64,000 nt of DNA, from positions 186,001 through 250,000 of the forward strand of contig NZ_RCOG02000006.1 of assembly GCF_009663685.2 (NCBI RefSeq), read 5' to 3'. Shown here in pieces: positions 1-7,489 of the stretch. The notes beneath the pieces are model-generated. The model was not told where the DNA came from, ran no database searches, and saw only the letters and a program-made list of their open reading frames with translations. Both the position numbers and the translations under genes were made by a program. This DNA comes from Cupriavidus sp. U2. GTDB lineage: Bacteria > Pseudomonadota > Gammaproteobacteria > Burkholderiales > Burkholderiaceae. The stretch's first letter is position 1. Each line of letters opens with the position of its first letter.

Positions 1-435
1 GTCGGCGCGGCCATTGCCTTCATTGGCACGCTGATCTCTGGCTGGCTGGCCGACCGCATCGGCCGGCGCACCACGCTGGCGACGATGGCGGTGCTGATCG
101 GCATTTTCAGCCTCGCGGCGCCATGGCTGCTGGATGGCGGCGCGTCGGGCCAGGACGCCTTCATTCTGGTCGGATTCGGTCTGCTCGGGCTGTCGTATGG
201 GCAATCGGCCGGCGTGGTCACGTCCAACTTCGACACCAAATTCCGCTATACCGGGGCCGCGCTGACCACGGATTTCGGCTGGCTGTTCGGCGCCGCGTTT
301 GCACCCTTGGTGGCGCTGGGGCTGTCGTCGCTGTTCGGCCTGGTGGCCGTGACGCTGTATCTGCTGTCAGGGGTGGTGGCTACGCTGATCGCGCTGCGCA
401 TCAATCGCGCGCTGGGGACGCCCGACGACGCTTGA
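1..435 (+). CDS. MFS metabolite transporter, C-terminal part (5' end outside window)
   Basis: The reading frame is open from the first base and ends at TGA 433-435, so only the last 144 residues are present. It opens with a stretch ending GWLADRIGRR, the conserved cytoplasmic-loop signature of major facilitator transporters. About four hydrophobic helices follow, which fits the C-terminal half of a 12-helix symporter, probably of the metabolite:H+ symporter type. The substrate cannot be told. Its end overlaps the convergent cynR gene by 35 bp. Confidence 0.85.
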   Translation, partial: VGAAIAFIGTLISGWLADRIGRRTTLATMAVLIGIFSLAAPWLLDGGASGQDAFILVGFGLLGLSYGQSAGVVTSNFDTKFRYTGAALTTDFGWLFGAAFAPLVALGLSSLFGLVAVTLYLLSGVVATLIALRINRALGTPDDA

Positions 436-1306
436 ATTCGCTTAACGCAAAATCGACGAAGGCGCGTGCCGCGGCTGTGCGGTACGCGCCTTTTCTTTGC
501 AGCAGCGCCGCGTGCCGTGGCGGCAGCGGGCGTTCCAGCTTCAGGATGCGCAGGTCCGCATGGCCGGCGGCGATGGCAGCCGGCAGCACCGTGGCGTGGC
601 GGCCGCTGCGTACCGCATCCAGCACGGCGCTCACCGAGTTGGCTTCGAAGGTGATGCGCGGCTCGATACCCAGGCCGCCAAAGTAGCGCGCGATATAGCC
701 GCGGGTGGCAAATTCCCGCGTCAGCATGGCCATCGATTCGCCAGCCAGCGCCTCTGCGTCCAGCGCGGCGCGACGCCGTGCCAGCGGGTGGGAGGCACCC
801 ACCATGTAGGCGAGCGGTTCCTCGATCAGCGGCGTGGCTTCCAGATCCGGCAGGTGGATGTCGTCGAAGGCGATGCCGATGTCGATGTCGTCATCGGCCA
901 GCAGCGGTTCCACGCGTTCCTGCGGCATTTCGCGCAGGCTGAGCGTGATGTTTGGATACTTCCCATTGAACGCCACGATCAGCGGCACCACCAGGTAAGG
1001 CGTGAACGTCGGCGTCATGGCCAGGCGCAGGTTGCCGCGCGTCAGCTCGCCCACGTCATGGATGGCGCGCTGCCCGGCTTCCAGGTCCTGCAGCGCCCGG
1101 CGCGCGTGCACGTAGTAGGCCTGCCCCGCATCGGTCAGCCGTACGGCGCGGCCGCTGCGGTCGAACAGCGGCGCGCCCAGGGTGTCTTCGAGCTGGCGGA
1201 TCTGTTGCGAGAGCGTGGGCTGCGAGACGTGCAGCGTCTCGGCGGCGCGCGTGAAGTTGCCGGCGTCGGCAACAGCCAGGAAGTAGCGAACGTGGCGCAG
1301 CAGCAT
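401..1306 (-). CDS. cynR: LysR-family regulator CynR
   Basis: Full-length LysR regulator of 301 residues. The N-terminal winged helix (about 1-60) carries [20 protein letters not shown], and an effector-binding domain follows. The protein resembles E. coli CynR along its whole length, for example AIHDV..LTRG, PTFTPY and [10 protein letters not shown]. CynR activates the cyn operon in response to cyanate. The gene is divergent from the carbonic anhydrase gene cynT at 1411, the classical cynR-cynT arrangement, and a palindrome suited to LysR binding lies in the 104-bp gap. Function and effector are inferred from homology and context. No cyanase gene (cynS) is visible nearby. Confidence 0.85.
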   Translation of the reverse strand: MLLRHVRYFLAVADAGNFTRAAETLHVSQPTLSQQIRQLEDTLGAPLFDRSGRAVRLTDAGQAYYVHARRALQDLEAGQRAIHDVGELTRGNLRLAMTPTFTPYLVVPLIVAFNGKYPNITLSLREMPQERVEPLLADDDIDIGIAFDDIHLPDLEATPLIEEPLAYMVGASHPLARRRAALDAEALAGESMAMLTREFATRGYIARYFGGLGIEPRITFEANSVSAVLDAVRSGRHATVLPAAIAAGHADLRILKLERPLPPRHAALLQRKGAYRTAAARAFVDFALSEFKRRRASPARD

Positions 1307-1320
1307 GGAGAGGGTCAGCT

Positions 1321-1335
1321 ATTGGTAATGCCAAT
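1321..1335. promoter_or_regulatory. candidate CynR operator
   Basis: ATTGG-TAATG-CCAAT is a perfect 5-bp inverted repeat with a 5-bp spacer and contains the T-N11-A pattern of LysR boxes. It sits 15 bp upstream of the cynR start and 76 bp upstream of cynT. A second CCAATGG occurs at about 1371-1377, so a two-site operator is plausible. Confidence 0.55.
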
Positions 1336-1410
1336 GGTAGGCATAATAATCCCGTCTTTGACCAATGGCACGAGATTCGACATGCTAGCGGCTCAAATGG
1401 GGGGATTATC

Positions 1411-2058
1411 GTGAAAGACCTGATTCAAGGCATTCTCAAATTCCAGCGCGAAGAGTTTCCGAAGCGCTCCGCGCTGTTCCAGGAGCTGGCCACGCAGCAG
1501 AGTCCCAGCACGCTGTTCATCGCCTGTTCGGACAGCCGCGTGGAACCGGCGCTGCTGACGCAGAGCGAGCCCGGCAAGCTGTTCGTGATCCGCAACGCGG
1601 GCAATATCGTGCCCGCCTATGCCGTGCAGCCCGGTGGCGTATCGGCCAGCGTGGAATACGCGGTGGCGGGCCTCAGGGTGCGCGATATCGTGATCTGCGG
1701 CCATTCGAACTGCGGCGCGATGACGGCGGTGGCCATGTGCCAGTGCCTGGACCATATGCCGTCCGTGGCCGAATGGCTAGAACATGCCGCAGGGGCCCGC
1801 AAGATCAGCCTGGCACGGCCACATGCATCGGACGCCGAGCGCGTGGCGGACATGGTGCGCCAGAACGTGATCGAGCAACTGGCCCACCTGCGCACCCACC
1901 CGTGCGTGGCCCAGGCGCTGGCCGAGCGGCGCATTGCGCTGCACGGCTGGTACTACGACATTGGCACCGGCGCGATCGATGCGCTGGACGGCAAGTCCGG
2001 CCGGTTCGTGCCGCTGGCCGAGCATCCGGACGCCAACGCGACGGAGATGGCCGCATGA
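1411..2058 (+). CDS. cynT: beta-class carbonic anhydrase CynT
   Basis: Beta-type zinc carbonic anhydrase of 215 residues that interconverts CO2 and bicarbonate in the cytoplasm. The signatures are present: CSDSRVEP with the Cys and Asp-Arg dyad, and GHSNCGAM with His and Cys zinc ligands. The sequence follows E. coli CynT closely ([18 protein letters not shown]). The start is GTG at 1411, preceded by a G-rich Shine-Dalgarno; no better in-frame ATG exists. In the cyn system this enzyme supplies bicarbonate to cyanase, but the next gene is a VOC protein, not cynS. Its stop overlaps the next start (ATGA). Confidence 0.92.
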   Translation: MKDLIQGILKFQREEFPKRSALFQELATQQSPSTLFIACSDSRVEPALLTQSEPGKLFVIRNAGNIVPAYAVQPGGVSASVEYAVAGLRVRDIVICGHSNCGAMTAVAMCQCLDHMPSVAEWLEHAAGARKISLARPHASDAERVADMVRQNVIEQLAHLRTHPCVAQALAERRIALHGWYYDIGTGAIDALDGKSGRFVPLAEHPDANATEMAA

Positions 2059-2405
2059 AGGTGAAGCGCATCGTCGCCAATGTCGCGGCCGCCGACCCGG
2101 CCGCCGCGCGCCGCTTCTACCACGACATCTTCGGGCTGGACCTGCTGATGGACCATGGCTGGATCGCCACCTACGGGTCTGTCGCCACGCAGACCGTGCA
2201 GGTCAGCTTTCTGTCCGAGGGCGACTCCGGAACGCCGGTGCCGGACCTGTCGATCGAAGTGGACGACCTCGACGCCGCGCTGGCCCGCGTACAGGCTGCC
2301 GGCCTGCCGATTGCCTACGGCCCGGCCGACGAACCCTGGGGCGTGCGGCGCTTCTTTGTGCGCGACCCGTTCGGCAGGCTGGTCAATGTGCTGGTGCATG
2401 CTTGA
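2055..2405 (+). CDS. VOC/glyoxalase-fold protein
   Basis: Protein of 116 residues with a vicinal-oxygen-chelate fold. It has the typical [11 protein letters not shown] near the start and [19 protein letters not shown] near the end. VOC proteins include dioxygenases, lyases and resistance binding proteins, so the reaction cannot be named. The start ATG at 2055 lies inside the cynT stop (ATGA), indicating translational coupling and co-regulation with cynT. Confidence 0.8.
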   Translation: MKVKRIVANVAAADPAAARRFYHDIFGLDLLMDHGWIATYGSVATQTVQVSFLSEGDSGTPVPDLSIEVDDLDAALARVQAAGLPIAYGPADEPWGVRRFFVRDPFGRLVNVLVHA

Positions 2406-2489
2406 CGCATACGGCGGCGCCTTGGAAGTGAAACAATCCGTACACGTTGCACCAACGCCAAGACTTGCCGTTTAACGGCCGACAAGCTT

Positions 2490-2624
2490 ATGCAGTTGCC
2501 CCCGACTCCCGCGGGGGCGATCGCCTTCGACCCGCTGCGCCACGGCAATGTCCACGACCTGCTGGCCGAAGCGGATGCGGCGATGTACGCCAACAAGGCC
2601 GCGCGCAAGGCACAGCGCCACTGA
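2490..2624 (+). pseudogene. relic of a GGDEF domain C-terminus
   Basis: A 44-codon frame starting at ATG 2490 ends with LLAEADAAMYANKAARK, which is the final helix of diguanylate cyclase (GGDEF) domains. Nothing upstream in any frame encodes the rest of the domain, so this looks like the leftover 3' end of a deleted cyclase gene. It lies next to two intact c-di-GMP-related genes on the other strand. Confidence 0.55.
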
Positions 2625-2648
2625 AGGGCGCGGCGCGGGCCCAAGGGA

Positions 2649-4097
2649 TCAGCGTGGGCGTGGCGGGGTGCGGTCGGGCGCGGCCCGCAAGACGCCGGCG
2701 GCGATCTCGCCGGTCAGCGCGTCGATCGCTTCGAGTTCGGCCTCGCCGATGACCACCGGCATGCGGGTGCTGCCCCAGTCGCCATAGATCATGGCGATGC
2801 AGCGGTTGCGGATCTTCACCGGCGCCAGCAGCACCGTGCGCGCATCGGGCAGCGCATCGCGATACCAGCGTGGCATGCGCTGCGCCATCTCCGCGTCGAA
2901 CGTGTCCTCGATCAGCAGCGGCCTGGCAGACAGCCCGGCAAAGTGGAACACATCGGGCACGAAGCCTTCCTCGTACGACAGCGCGGGCAGTGCCTCGCGC
3001 ATGCCTTCGCCAAAGCCCAGGCGCGCATGGAAGCGGCGCGTGGTGGGGTTCAGCATCATCAGGAAGCAGCGCGAGAAATCGAGCGCCCGCATGCTGGTCT
3101 CCAGCACCATCGGCGCCAGTTGCGAAACGGTCAGGCCGGCGCCTTCGCGTTGCACTTCGGCCAGACCCGCCCGCAGGCGTTCGAGCACGTTCACCGGCTG
3201 CGGCCCGTGGGGGGCGCCGCCGTCCGCCGGCGCGGCGGCTTCCGATGCGGTGATCGACGTGCTGAGTGCCTCGGCCTGGCGCACGGCCACGCTGACATCG
3301 CCGGGATTGAGGCCCAGCATCTTGGCATGCGAGTTGAGCAGGGTCTCCACGGACGCCTCGTCGCCCTCGCGCACCATCGTGACGGCGGCCTCGGCAGACA
3401 CGTGGGCGATGGCCGACAGCCAGTCCGAATGGGTTTCCAGCACGGTGTCGGCGGACAGCGTGCGCGGCTTCATGGCATGGGCGATCACGCCCGGCAGCCG
3501 CCATTTGCGCGCGGCGGCCTCGGCGATGTCTTCCAGCGACACCCCCAGCACCTCCAGCGCGGCCTCGTTCTCGGTCATCGGATGCGCGGCGCACATGGCC
3601 TCCACGCGTTCCCATTCGTCCGGGTAGTAGAACACCAGCAGCAGGCGGCTCATGTGGTGCATCAGCGTGCAGACCACCGCTTCCTCGCCCTCGTTGATGC
3701 CGCGTGCCTGCGTGAGCGCGCGCGTGATCTCGCCGGCCACCAGCGCGCGTTGCAGTGCCTTCAGCGCCTGCGGGCGCTTGGGCGCCACGCCGTGGAAGTA
3801 GTCGAGCAACTGGATGCCGAGGGTCAGGTGGCTGATGGCCTCCACGCCCAGCACCAGGATGGCGCGGGATACCGTGGTGACTTCGCCGCCGAAAGACCGG
3901 TACATCGCCGAGTTGGCCAGCCGGATCACCTTCTGCGACAGGCTGAAGTCCGACAGCACGCTCGTGGCCATCTCGCCGACGGTCAGGTCGGCGTTGAGCG
4001 TCTTGAAGATGTTGTCGACGCAGTACTGCAGCGTCGGGAAGTCTCCCTGCTGCGCCATGCGTGCCCACAGGGTCTCGAAGAACTCCGTCTTGGACAT
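2649..4097 (-). CDS. HDOD domain protein with C-terminal GAF-like domain
   Basis: Protein of 482 residues. Residues about 15-210 form an HDOD domain (LSQKVIRLANSAMYRS, AILVLGVEAISHLTLG, LMHHMSRLLL), a non-catalytic relative of HD phosphohydrolases found in signalling proteins. Residues about 310-470 resemble a GAF-type sensory domain (SRCFLMMLN, VLLAPVKIRNRCIAMIYGDW). The start codon overlaps the stop of the upstream PAS-GGDEF-EAL gene by one base (TGATG), so the two are translationally coupled. The HDOD protein is therefore probably a partner or output of that c-di-GMP enzyme. Confidence 0.8.
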   Translation of the reverse strand: MSKTEFFETLWARMAQQGDFPTLQYCVDNIFKTLNADLTVGEMATSVLSDFSLSQKVIRLANSAMYRSFGGEVTTVSRAILVLGVEAISHLTLGIQLLDYFHGVAPKRPQALKALQRALVAGEITRALTQARGINEGEEAVVCTLMHHMSRLLLVFYYPDEWERVEAMCAAHPMTENEAALEVLGVSLEDIAEAAARKWRLPGVIAHAMKPRTLSADTVLETHSDWLSAIAHVSAEAAVTMVREGDEASVETLLNSHAKMLGLNPGDVSVAVRQAEALSTSITASEAAAPADGGAPHGPQPVNVLERLRAGLAEVQREGAGLTVSQLAPMVLETSMRALDFSRCFLMMLNPTTRRFHARLGFGEGMREALPALSYEEGFVPDVFHFAGLSARPLLIEDTFDAEMAQRMPRWYRDALPDARTVLLAPVKIRNRCIAMIYGDWGSTRMPVVIGEAELEAIDALTGEIAAGVLRAAPDRTPPRPR

Positions 4098-5866
4098 CAG
4101 GACACCACCCGCTGCGCGAACACTTCGCCGAGGCCCATGATGAGCTTGCCATCCAGCACGGCATTTTCGAAGTCGGACGGGCTCAGGGCGCGCGCATAGC
4201 GCCAGCCCTGCACCAGGTCGCAGCCCTGCGCGGCCAGCAGCGCGCCCTGTGCGTCGGTCTCGACGCCCTCGGCGATGGCCACCAGGCCCAGCTCGCGCGC
4301 CAGCGACAGCACGGCGGACACGATGGTGCGCGCGTGCGGGGAATCGATCATGTCGGCCACGAAGCTGCGATCCACCTTCAGCGCGGACAGCGGGAAGCGC
4401 CGCAGGTACGACAGGCTCGAATAGCCGGTGCCGAAGTCGTCCACGGCAAAGCGGATGCCCAGCGCGCGCAGCGACAGCAGCAGGCGCTCGGCGGCCTGCG
4501 GGTCGGTCATCAGTGCGCTTTCAGTGATTTCCAGCACCAGGCGGTCGGCGCCGATGCCCGCGTCCTGAATCGCGCCGCGCACACTGTCGTAGAAGTTCGG
4601 GTGCAGGAACTGCACGGCCGACACGTTGACCGACATGTGGCCCACGCGGATGCCCTGCGCATCCCAGGCGGCCAGCTGCGCGCAGGCGCAGCGCAGCGCC
4701 CAGGCACCCAGATGTTTGATCAGGCCGTTCTTCTCCGCCACGGGGATGAACACGTCGGGACGCACGTACTCGCCGGCGTGCTCCCAGCGCATCAGCGCCT
4801 CCACCGCGCAGATCTCGCCGGAGCCTGGCCACACGATCGGCTGGTAGTGCAGCAGGAATTCGCCGCTCTGCACCGCTTCGAACATGCTCTGCTCGATCCG
4901 GAACTGCTCGTCGAGCCGGCGGTCGAGTTCGGGCGAATAGACGCAGTAGCGGTTCTTGCCCAGCGCCTTGGCCTCGTACATGGCCAGATCTGCACGGCGC
5001 AGCCATTGCGATTCGCTCTGCGGGGCTTCGGTCGAAAAGGCCAGGCCGATGCTGGTGGTGATGCGCACATGGCAGCCGCCCAGCAGGAACGGCTGGCGGC
5101 ACACGTGGATCACGCGCTCCAGGATGCGCACGGCCTCGGCCTCGGACTCCAGGCCGTCCATCATCAGCACGAACTCGTCGCCGCCCAGGCGGGCCACGCT
5201 GTGGTGCGCGCGCACGGTGTCCTGCAGCCGCGCGCCCACTTCCTTGAGCAGCGCATCGCCGTACTCGTGCCCCAGCGAATCGTTGATGTTCTTGAAGCCG
5301 TCCAGGTCCATCAGCGCCAGCGCGAACGACTGGCGCGACACCGGGCCGGACGTGTATTCCTCGATCCGCTTGCGGATGAAGGCGCGGTTGCCCACGCCCG
5401 TCAACGGATCCAGGAAGGCACGCTCGGTCAGCTGGCGCTCGGATTCCACCCAGTCCGTGACGTCGTGGCCGAACAGCAGCAGGCTGGCCGCGCCGGCGGC
5501 GGCACGGTGATGGCTCACGCGCAGGTCGATCCACCCCGGGCGGCCACCGCCCACCACGCGCACGCGCTCGCGTCGGGCGGCGTGGTCCTGCGCGCAGCCC
5601 TGCAGCATGCGGGCCACGCGCTCGCGCGATTCCAGCGCGATCAGGTCGAGTACGGAGGTGTGCAGCAGGTAGTCCAGCGGATAGACCAGCAGGTCGGCCG
5701 TGGTTTCGGTGGCTTCCAGGATGCGGCCCTGGATGTCGACCCGCATGGCCAGCGCGCCGGAAGCTTCCAGCAACGCCCAGGCCTCGTCCCCGGCAGGGGT
5801 GGCAGCGGCCAGCCGGCGATCGGCAGGCTCGGGTGCCAGGGCGACATCGTATGCAAGCGCGGTCAT
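4097..5866 (-). CDS. PAS-GGDEF-EAL c-di-GMP enzyme
   Basis: Protein of 589 residues. A PAS domain (about 25-140; GRILEATETTADLLVYPLDY) is followed by GGDEF (about 155-315, with an intact ARLGGDEF motif near 230) and EAL (about 335-580, with EALMRW near 356 and DDFGTGYSSL). Both catalytic signatures are intact, so it could make and/or degrade c-di-GMP. I chose ATG 5866 because the preceding 97 codons to 6157 have no protein-like character and overlap the leader region of the next gene. It forms an operon with the HDOD gene. No membrane segment is visible, so it is probably cytoplasmic. Confidence 0.85.
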   Translation of the reverse strand: MTALAYDVALAPEPADRRLAAATPAGDEAWALLEASGALAMRVDIQGRILEATETTADLLVYPLDYLLHTSVLDLIALESRERVARMLQGCAQDHAARRERVRVVGGGRPGWIDLRVSHHRAAAGAASLLLFGHDVTDWVESERQLTERAFLDPLTGVGNRAFIRKRIEEYTSGPVSRQSFALALMDLDGFKNINDSLGHEYGDALLKEVGARLQDTVRAHHSVARLGGDEFVLMMDGLESEAEAVRILERVIHVCRQPFLLGGCHVRITTSIGLAFSTEAPQSESQWLRRADLAMYEAKALGKNRYCVYSPELDRRLDEQFRIEQSMFEAVQSGEFLLHYQPIVWPGSGEICAVEALMRWEHAGEYVRPDVFIPVAEKNGLIKHLGAWALRCACAQLAAWDAQGIRVGHMSVNVSAVQFLHPNFYDSVRGAIQDAGIGADRLVLEITESALMTDPQAAERLLLSLRALGIRFAVDDFGTGYSSLSYLRRFPLSALKVDRSFVADMIDSPHARTIVSAVLSLARELGLVAIAEGVETDAQGALLAAQGCDLVQGWRYARALSPSDFENAVLDGKLIMGLGEVFAQRVVS

Positions 5867-6141
5867 GTATCTGTTATGCCCGAAGTCCCGTGGATGCAGG
5901 ACAGATATCGGATGGATTCTTTTGGAACTGAAGCGCCGGCTGCCCGTGGGACAAAACCAGTCCGGAGCGGATATCCAACCCGGAACATGACCTCTGGCTT
6001 CAACGGGGCCGGACGTGACGACAACGGCGATTCTAATACGAGCTTGCGTCCGCCTGAACCCCGCATGGGGAAACGGATTGCGGGAATCGGCGCGGCCGCA
6101 ACAGGCGGCCGGGGCCGCCGCGCAGCCGAACATCGCCGGGA

Positions 6142-6170
6142 TTGACACAATGTGCATAAATCCGTGACAC
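6142..6170 (+). promoter_or_regulatory. possible promoter of the ilvA leader
   Basis: A perfect -35 hexamer TTGACA lies at 6142-6147. The -10 at standard spacing (TGACAC, 6165-6170) is poor, and CATAAA at 6155-6160 is an alternative. It lies just upstream of the Ile-rich leader ORF, which would have a very short 5' end. Confidence 0.35.
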
Positions 6171-6178
6171 TCGACGCC

Positions 6179-6241
6179 ATGACCTGTTTCGGCCTGAACA
6201 TCATCGCGATTATTCGCACCATTCCTCGAATGGTGGGTTAG
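6179..6241 (+). CDS. Ile-rich leader peptide of the ilvA attenuator
   Basis: A 20-codon ORF, MTCFGLNIIAIIRTIPRMVG, ends with TAG 6239-6241. Five of its 20 codons are Ile, all within an 8-codon stretch (6200-6223), plus one Leu and one Val. It precedes a Rho-independent terminator and a threonine deaminase gene, the first enzyme of isoleucine synthesis. This is the logic of amino-acid attenuation: scarce charged tRNA-Ile stalls the ribosome on the Ile codons. No clear Shine-Dalgarno precedes the ATG, so it may be read from a very short leader. It is inferred from sequence only. Confidence 0.7.
   Translation: MTCFGLNIIAIIRTIPRMVG
6232..6239 (+). promoter_or_regulatory. candidate anti-terminator arm
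   Basis: GGTGGGTT at the end of the leader ORF can pair with AACCCGCC (6266-6273), the 5' arm of the terminator, with one G-U pair. This pairing excludes the terminator. A ribosome at the leader stop codon would cover this segment and favour termination; one stalled at the earlier Ile codons would leave it free. Confidence 0.55.
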
Positions 6242-6265
6242 CGCGCGTCCGGAACAGACAACAAC

Positions 6266-6291
6266 AACCCGCCCAACGAGGCGGGTTTTTT
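6266..6291 (+). terminator. Rho-independent terminator/attenuator before ilvA
   Basis: AACCCGCC (6266-6273), loop CAACGA, GGCGGGTT (6280-6287), then a run of six T (6286-6291). It reads on the plus strand. The only plus-strand transcript that could enter it is the leader transcript, which makes it an attenuator, not a gene-end terminator. Confidence 0.8.
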
Positions 6292-6337
6292 GTGGCCGCC
6301 TCCTGGGGACACCCCCCTATCCAGACAGGAGCGTTCC

Positions 6338-7435
6338 ATGCCGCAATCCCCGGTTTCCGCCGTCCCCGCCACCACCCGGCACGCCGCCCTCGGCGCAGCT
6401 TGCGGGCTTGTGCACGCAGATGCCGATGCGTTCGACGCAGATGACTACCTGAGACGGATCTTGACCGCCCGCGTGTACGACGTGGCGCGCGAAACGCCGC
6501 TCGACCTGGCGCCGGCGCTGTCGGCGCGCCTGGGCCACCAGGTCTGGCTCAAGCGCGAGGATCATCAGCCCGTGTTCTCGTTCAAGGTGCGTGGCGCCTA
6601 CAACAAGATGGCCAGCCTGCCGGCCGAGGCGCTGGCGCGCGGCGTGATCACGGCGTCGGCCGGCAACCATGCCCAGGGGGTGGCGCTGTCGGCGGCGCGG
6701 CTTGGCGTGCGGGCGGTCATCGTGGTGCCGCAGACCGCGCCCCAGGTCAAGGTCGACGCCGTACGCGCCCATGGCGGCGAGATGGTGGAAGTGGTGCAGG
6801 CGGGCGAATCCTATTCCGAAGCCTATGACCATGCGATGGCCCTGCAGCGTGAGCAGGCGCTGACTTTCATCCCGGCCTTTGACGATCCTGAGGTGATCGC
6901 CGGTCAGGGCACGGTGGGCATGGAGATCCTGCGCCAGCATCGCGGGGCGCTCGATGCCGTGTTCGTGCCGATTGGCGGGGGCAGCCTGGCGGCTGGCGTG
7001 GCGGCCTATGTCAAGGCGGTGCGCCCGGAGGTACAGGTCATCGGCGTGCAGACCGAGGATTCATGCGCGATGGCCCGTTCGCTGGCGGCCGGCGAGCGCG
7101 TGACGCTGGATTCGGTGGGGCTGTTTTCCGATGGCACGGCAGTCAAGCGCGTGGGGGAGGAGACCTTCCGGCTATGCCGGCATCTGCTCGACGGCGTGCT
7201 CACGGTCGATACGGACGCGCTGTGCGCGGCCATCAAGGACATCTTCCAGGACACCCGGAGCCTGGTGGAACCGGCCGGTGCGCTGGCACTGGCGGGGCTG
7301 AAGCAGTATGCGGCGGGGCTGCCGCAGGATGCGCGGCAGGCGCTGGTGGCCATCACGTCCGGGGCGAACATGAACTTCGACCGCCTGCGCATCGTGGCGG
7401 AGCGGGCCGAGGCCGTGGAGGCCGCTGCCCGCTAA
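6338..7435 (+). CDS. ilvA: threonine deaminase (IlvA), catalytic domain only
   Basis: PLP enzyme that converts L-threonine to 2-oxobutanoate and ammonia, entering isoleucine synthesis. It has 365 residues. The PLP lysine is in FSFKVRGAYNKM, with ASAGNHAQGV and the phosphate-binding GGGSLAAGVA. Similarity to E. coli IlvA runs to ITSGANMNFDRLR, and the protein stops about 15 residues later. It therefore lacks the roughly 160-residue ACT-like regulatory region of classical IlvA (about 514 residues) and should not be inhibited by isoleucine in the usual way. ATG 6338 is chosen because CAGGAG precedes it. A catabolic role is possible, but the Ile-rich attenuator upstream favours a biosynthetic one. 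Confidence 0.85.
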   Translation: MPQSPVSAVPATTRHAALGAACGLVHADADAFDADDYLRRILTARVYDVARETPLDLAPALSARLGHQVWLKREDHQPVFSFKVRGAYNKMASLPAEALARGVITASAGNHAQGVALSAARLGVRAVIVVPQTAPQVKVDAVRAHGGEMVEVVQAGESYSEAYDHAMALQREQALTFIPAFDDPEVIAGQGTVGMEILRQHRGALDAVFVPIGGGSLAAGVAAYVKAVRPEVQVIGVQTEDSCAMARSLAAGERVTLDSVGLFSDGTAVKRVGEETFRLCRHLLDGVLTVDTDALCAAIKDIFQDTRSLVEPAGALALAGLKQYAAGLPQDARQALVAITSGANMNFDRLRIVAERAEAVEAAAR

Positions 7436-7446
7436 CGGTATACGCG

Positions 7447-7479
7447 AGCCGGCGGCCCCGGGGTACCCCGGAGCCGGCT
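7447..7479. terminator. hairpin between convergent genes
   Basis: AGCCGGC (7447-7453) and GCCGGCT (7473-7479) enclose the 14-bp palindrome CCGGGGTACCCCGG (7458-7471). It lies between the ends of ilvA and the convergent transporter and has no T-tract, so it is a possible bidirectional terminator of weak type. Confidence 0.45.
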
Positions 7480-7489
7480 GGCGACCCGA

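Noticed and set aside
4061..6145. A 694-codon plus-strand frame
   Set aside because: Antisense shadow of the PAS-GGDEF-EAL gene: His/Gln/Arg-rich, no domain, no ribosome site. High GC produces many such frames here.
6266..6291. Terminator as the end of an upstream gene
   Set aside because: No plus-strand gene precedes it except the 20-codon leader, so it is interpreted as an attenuator.
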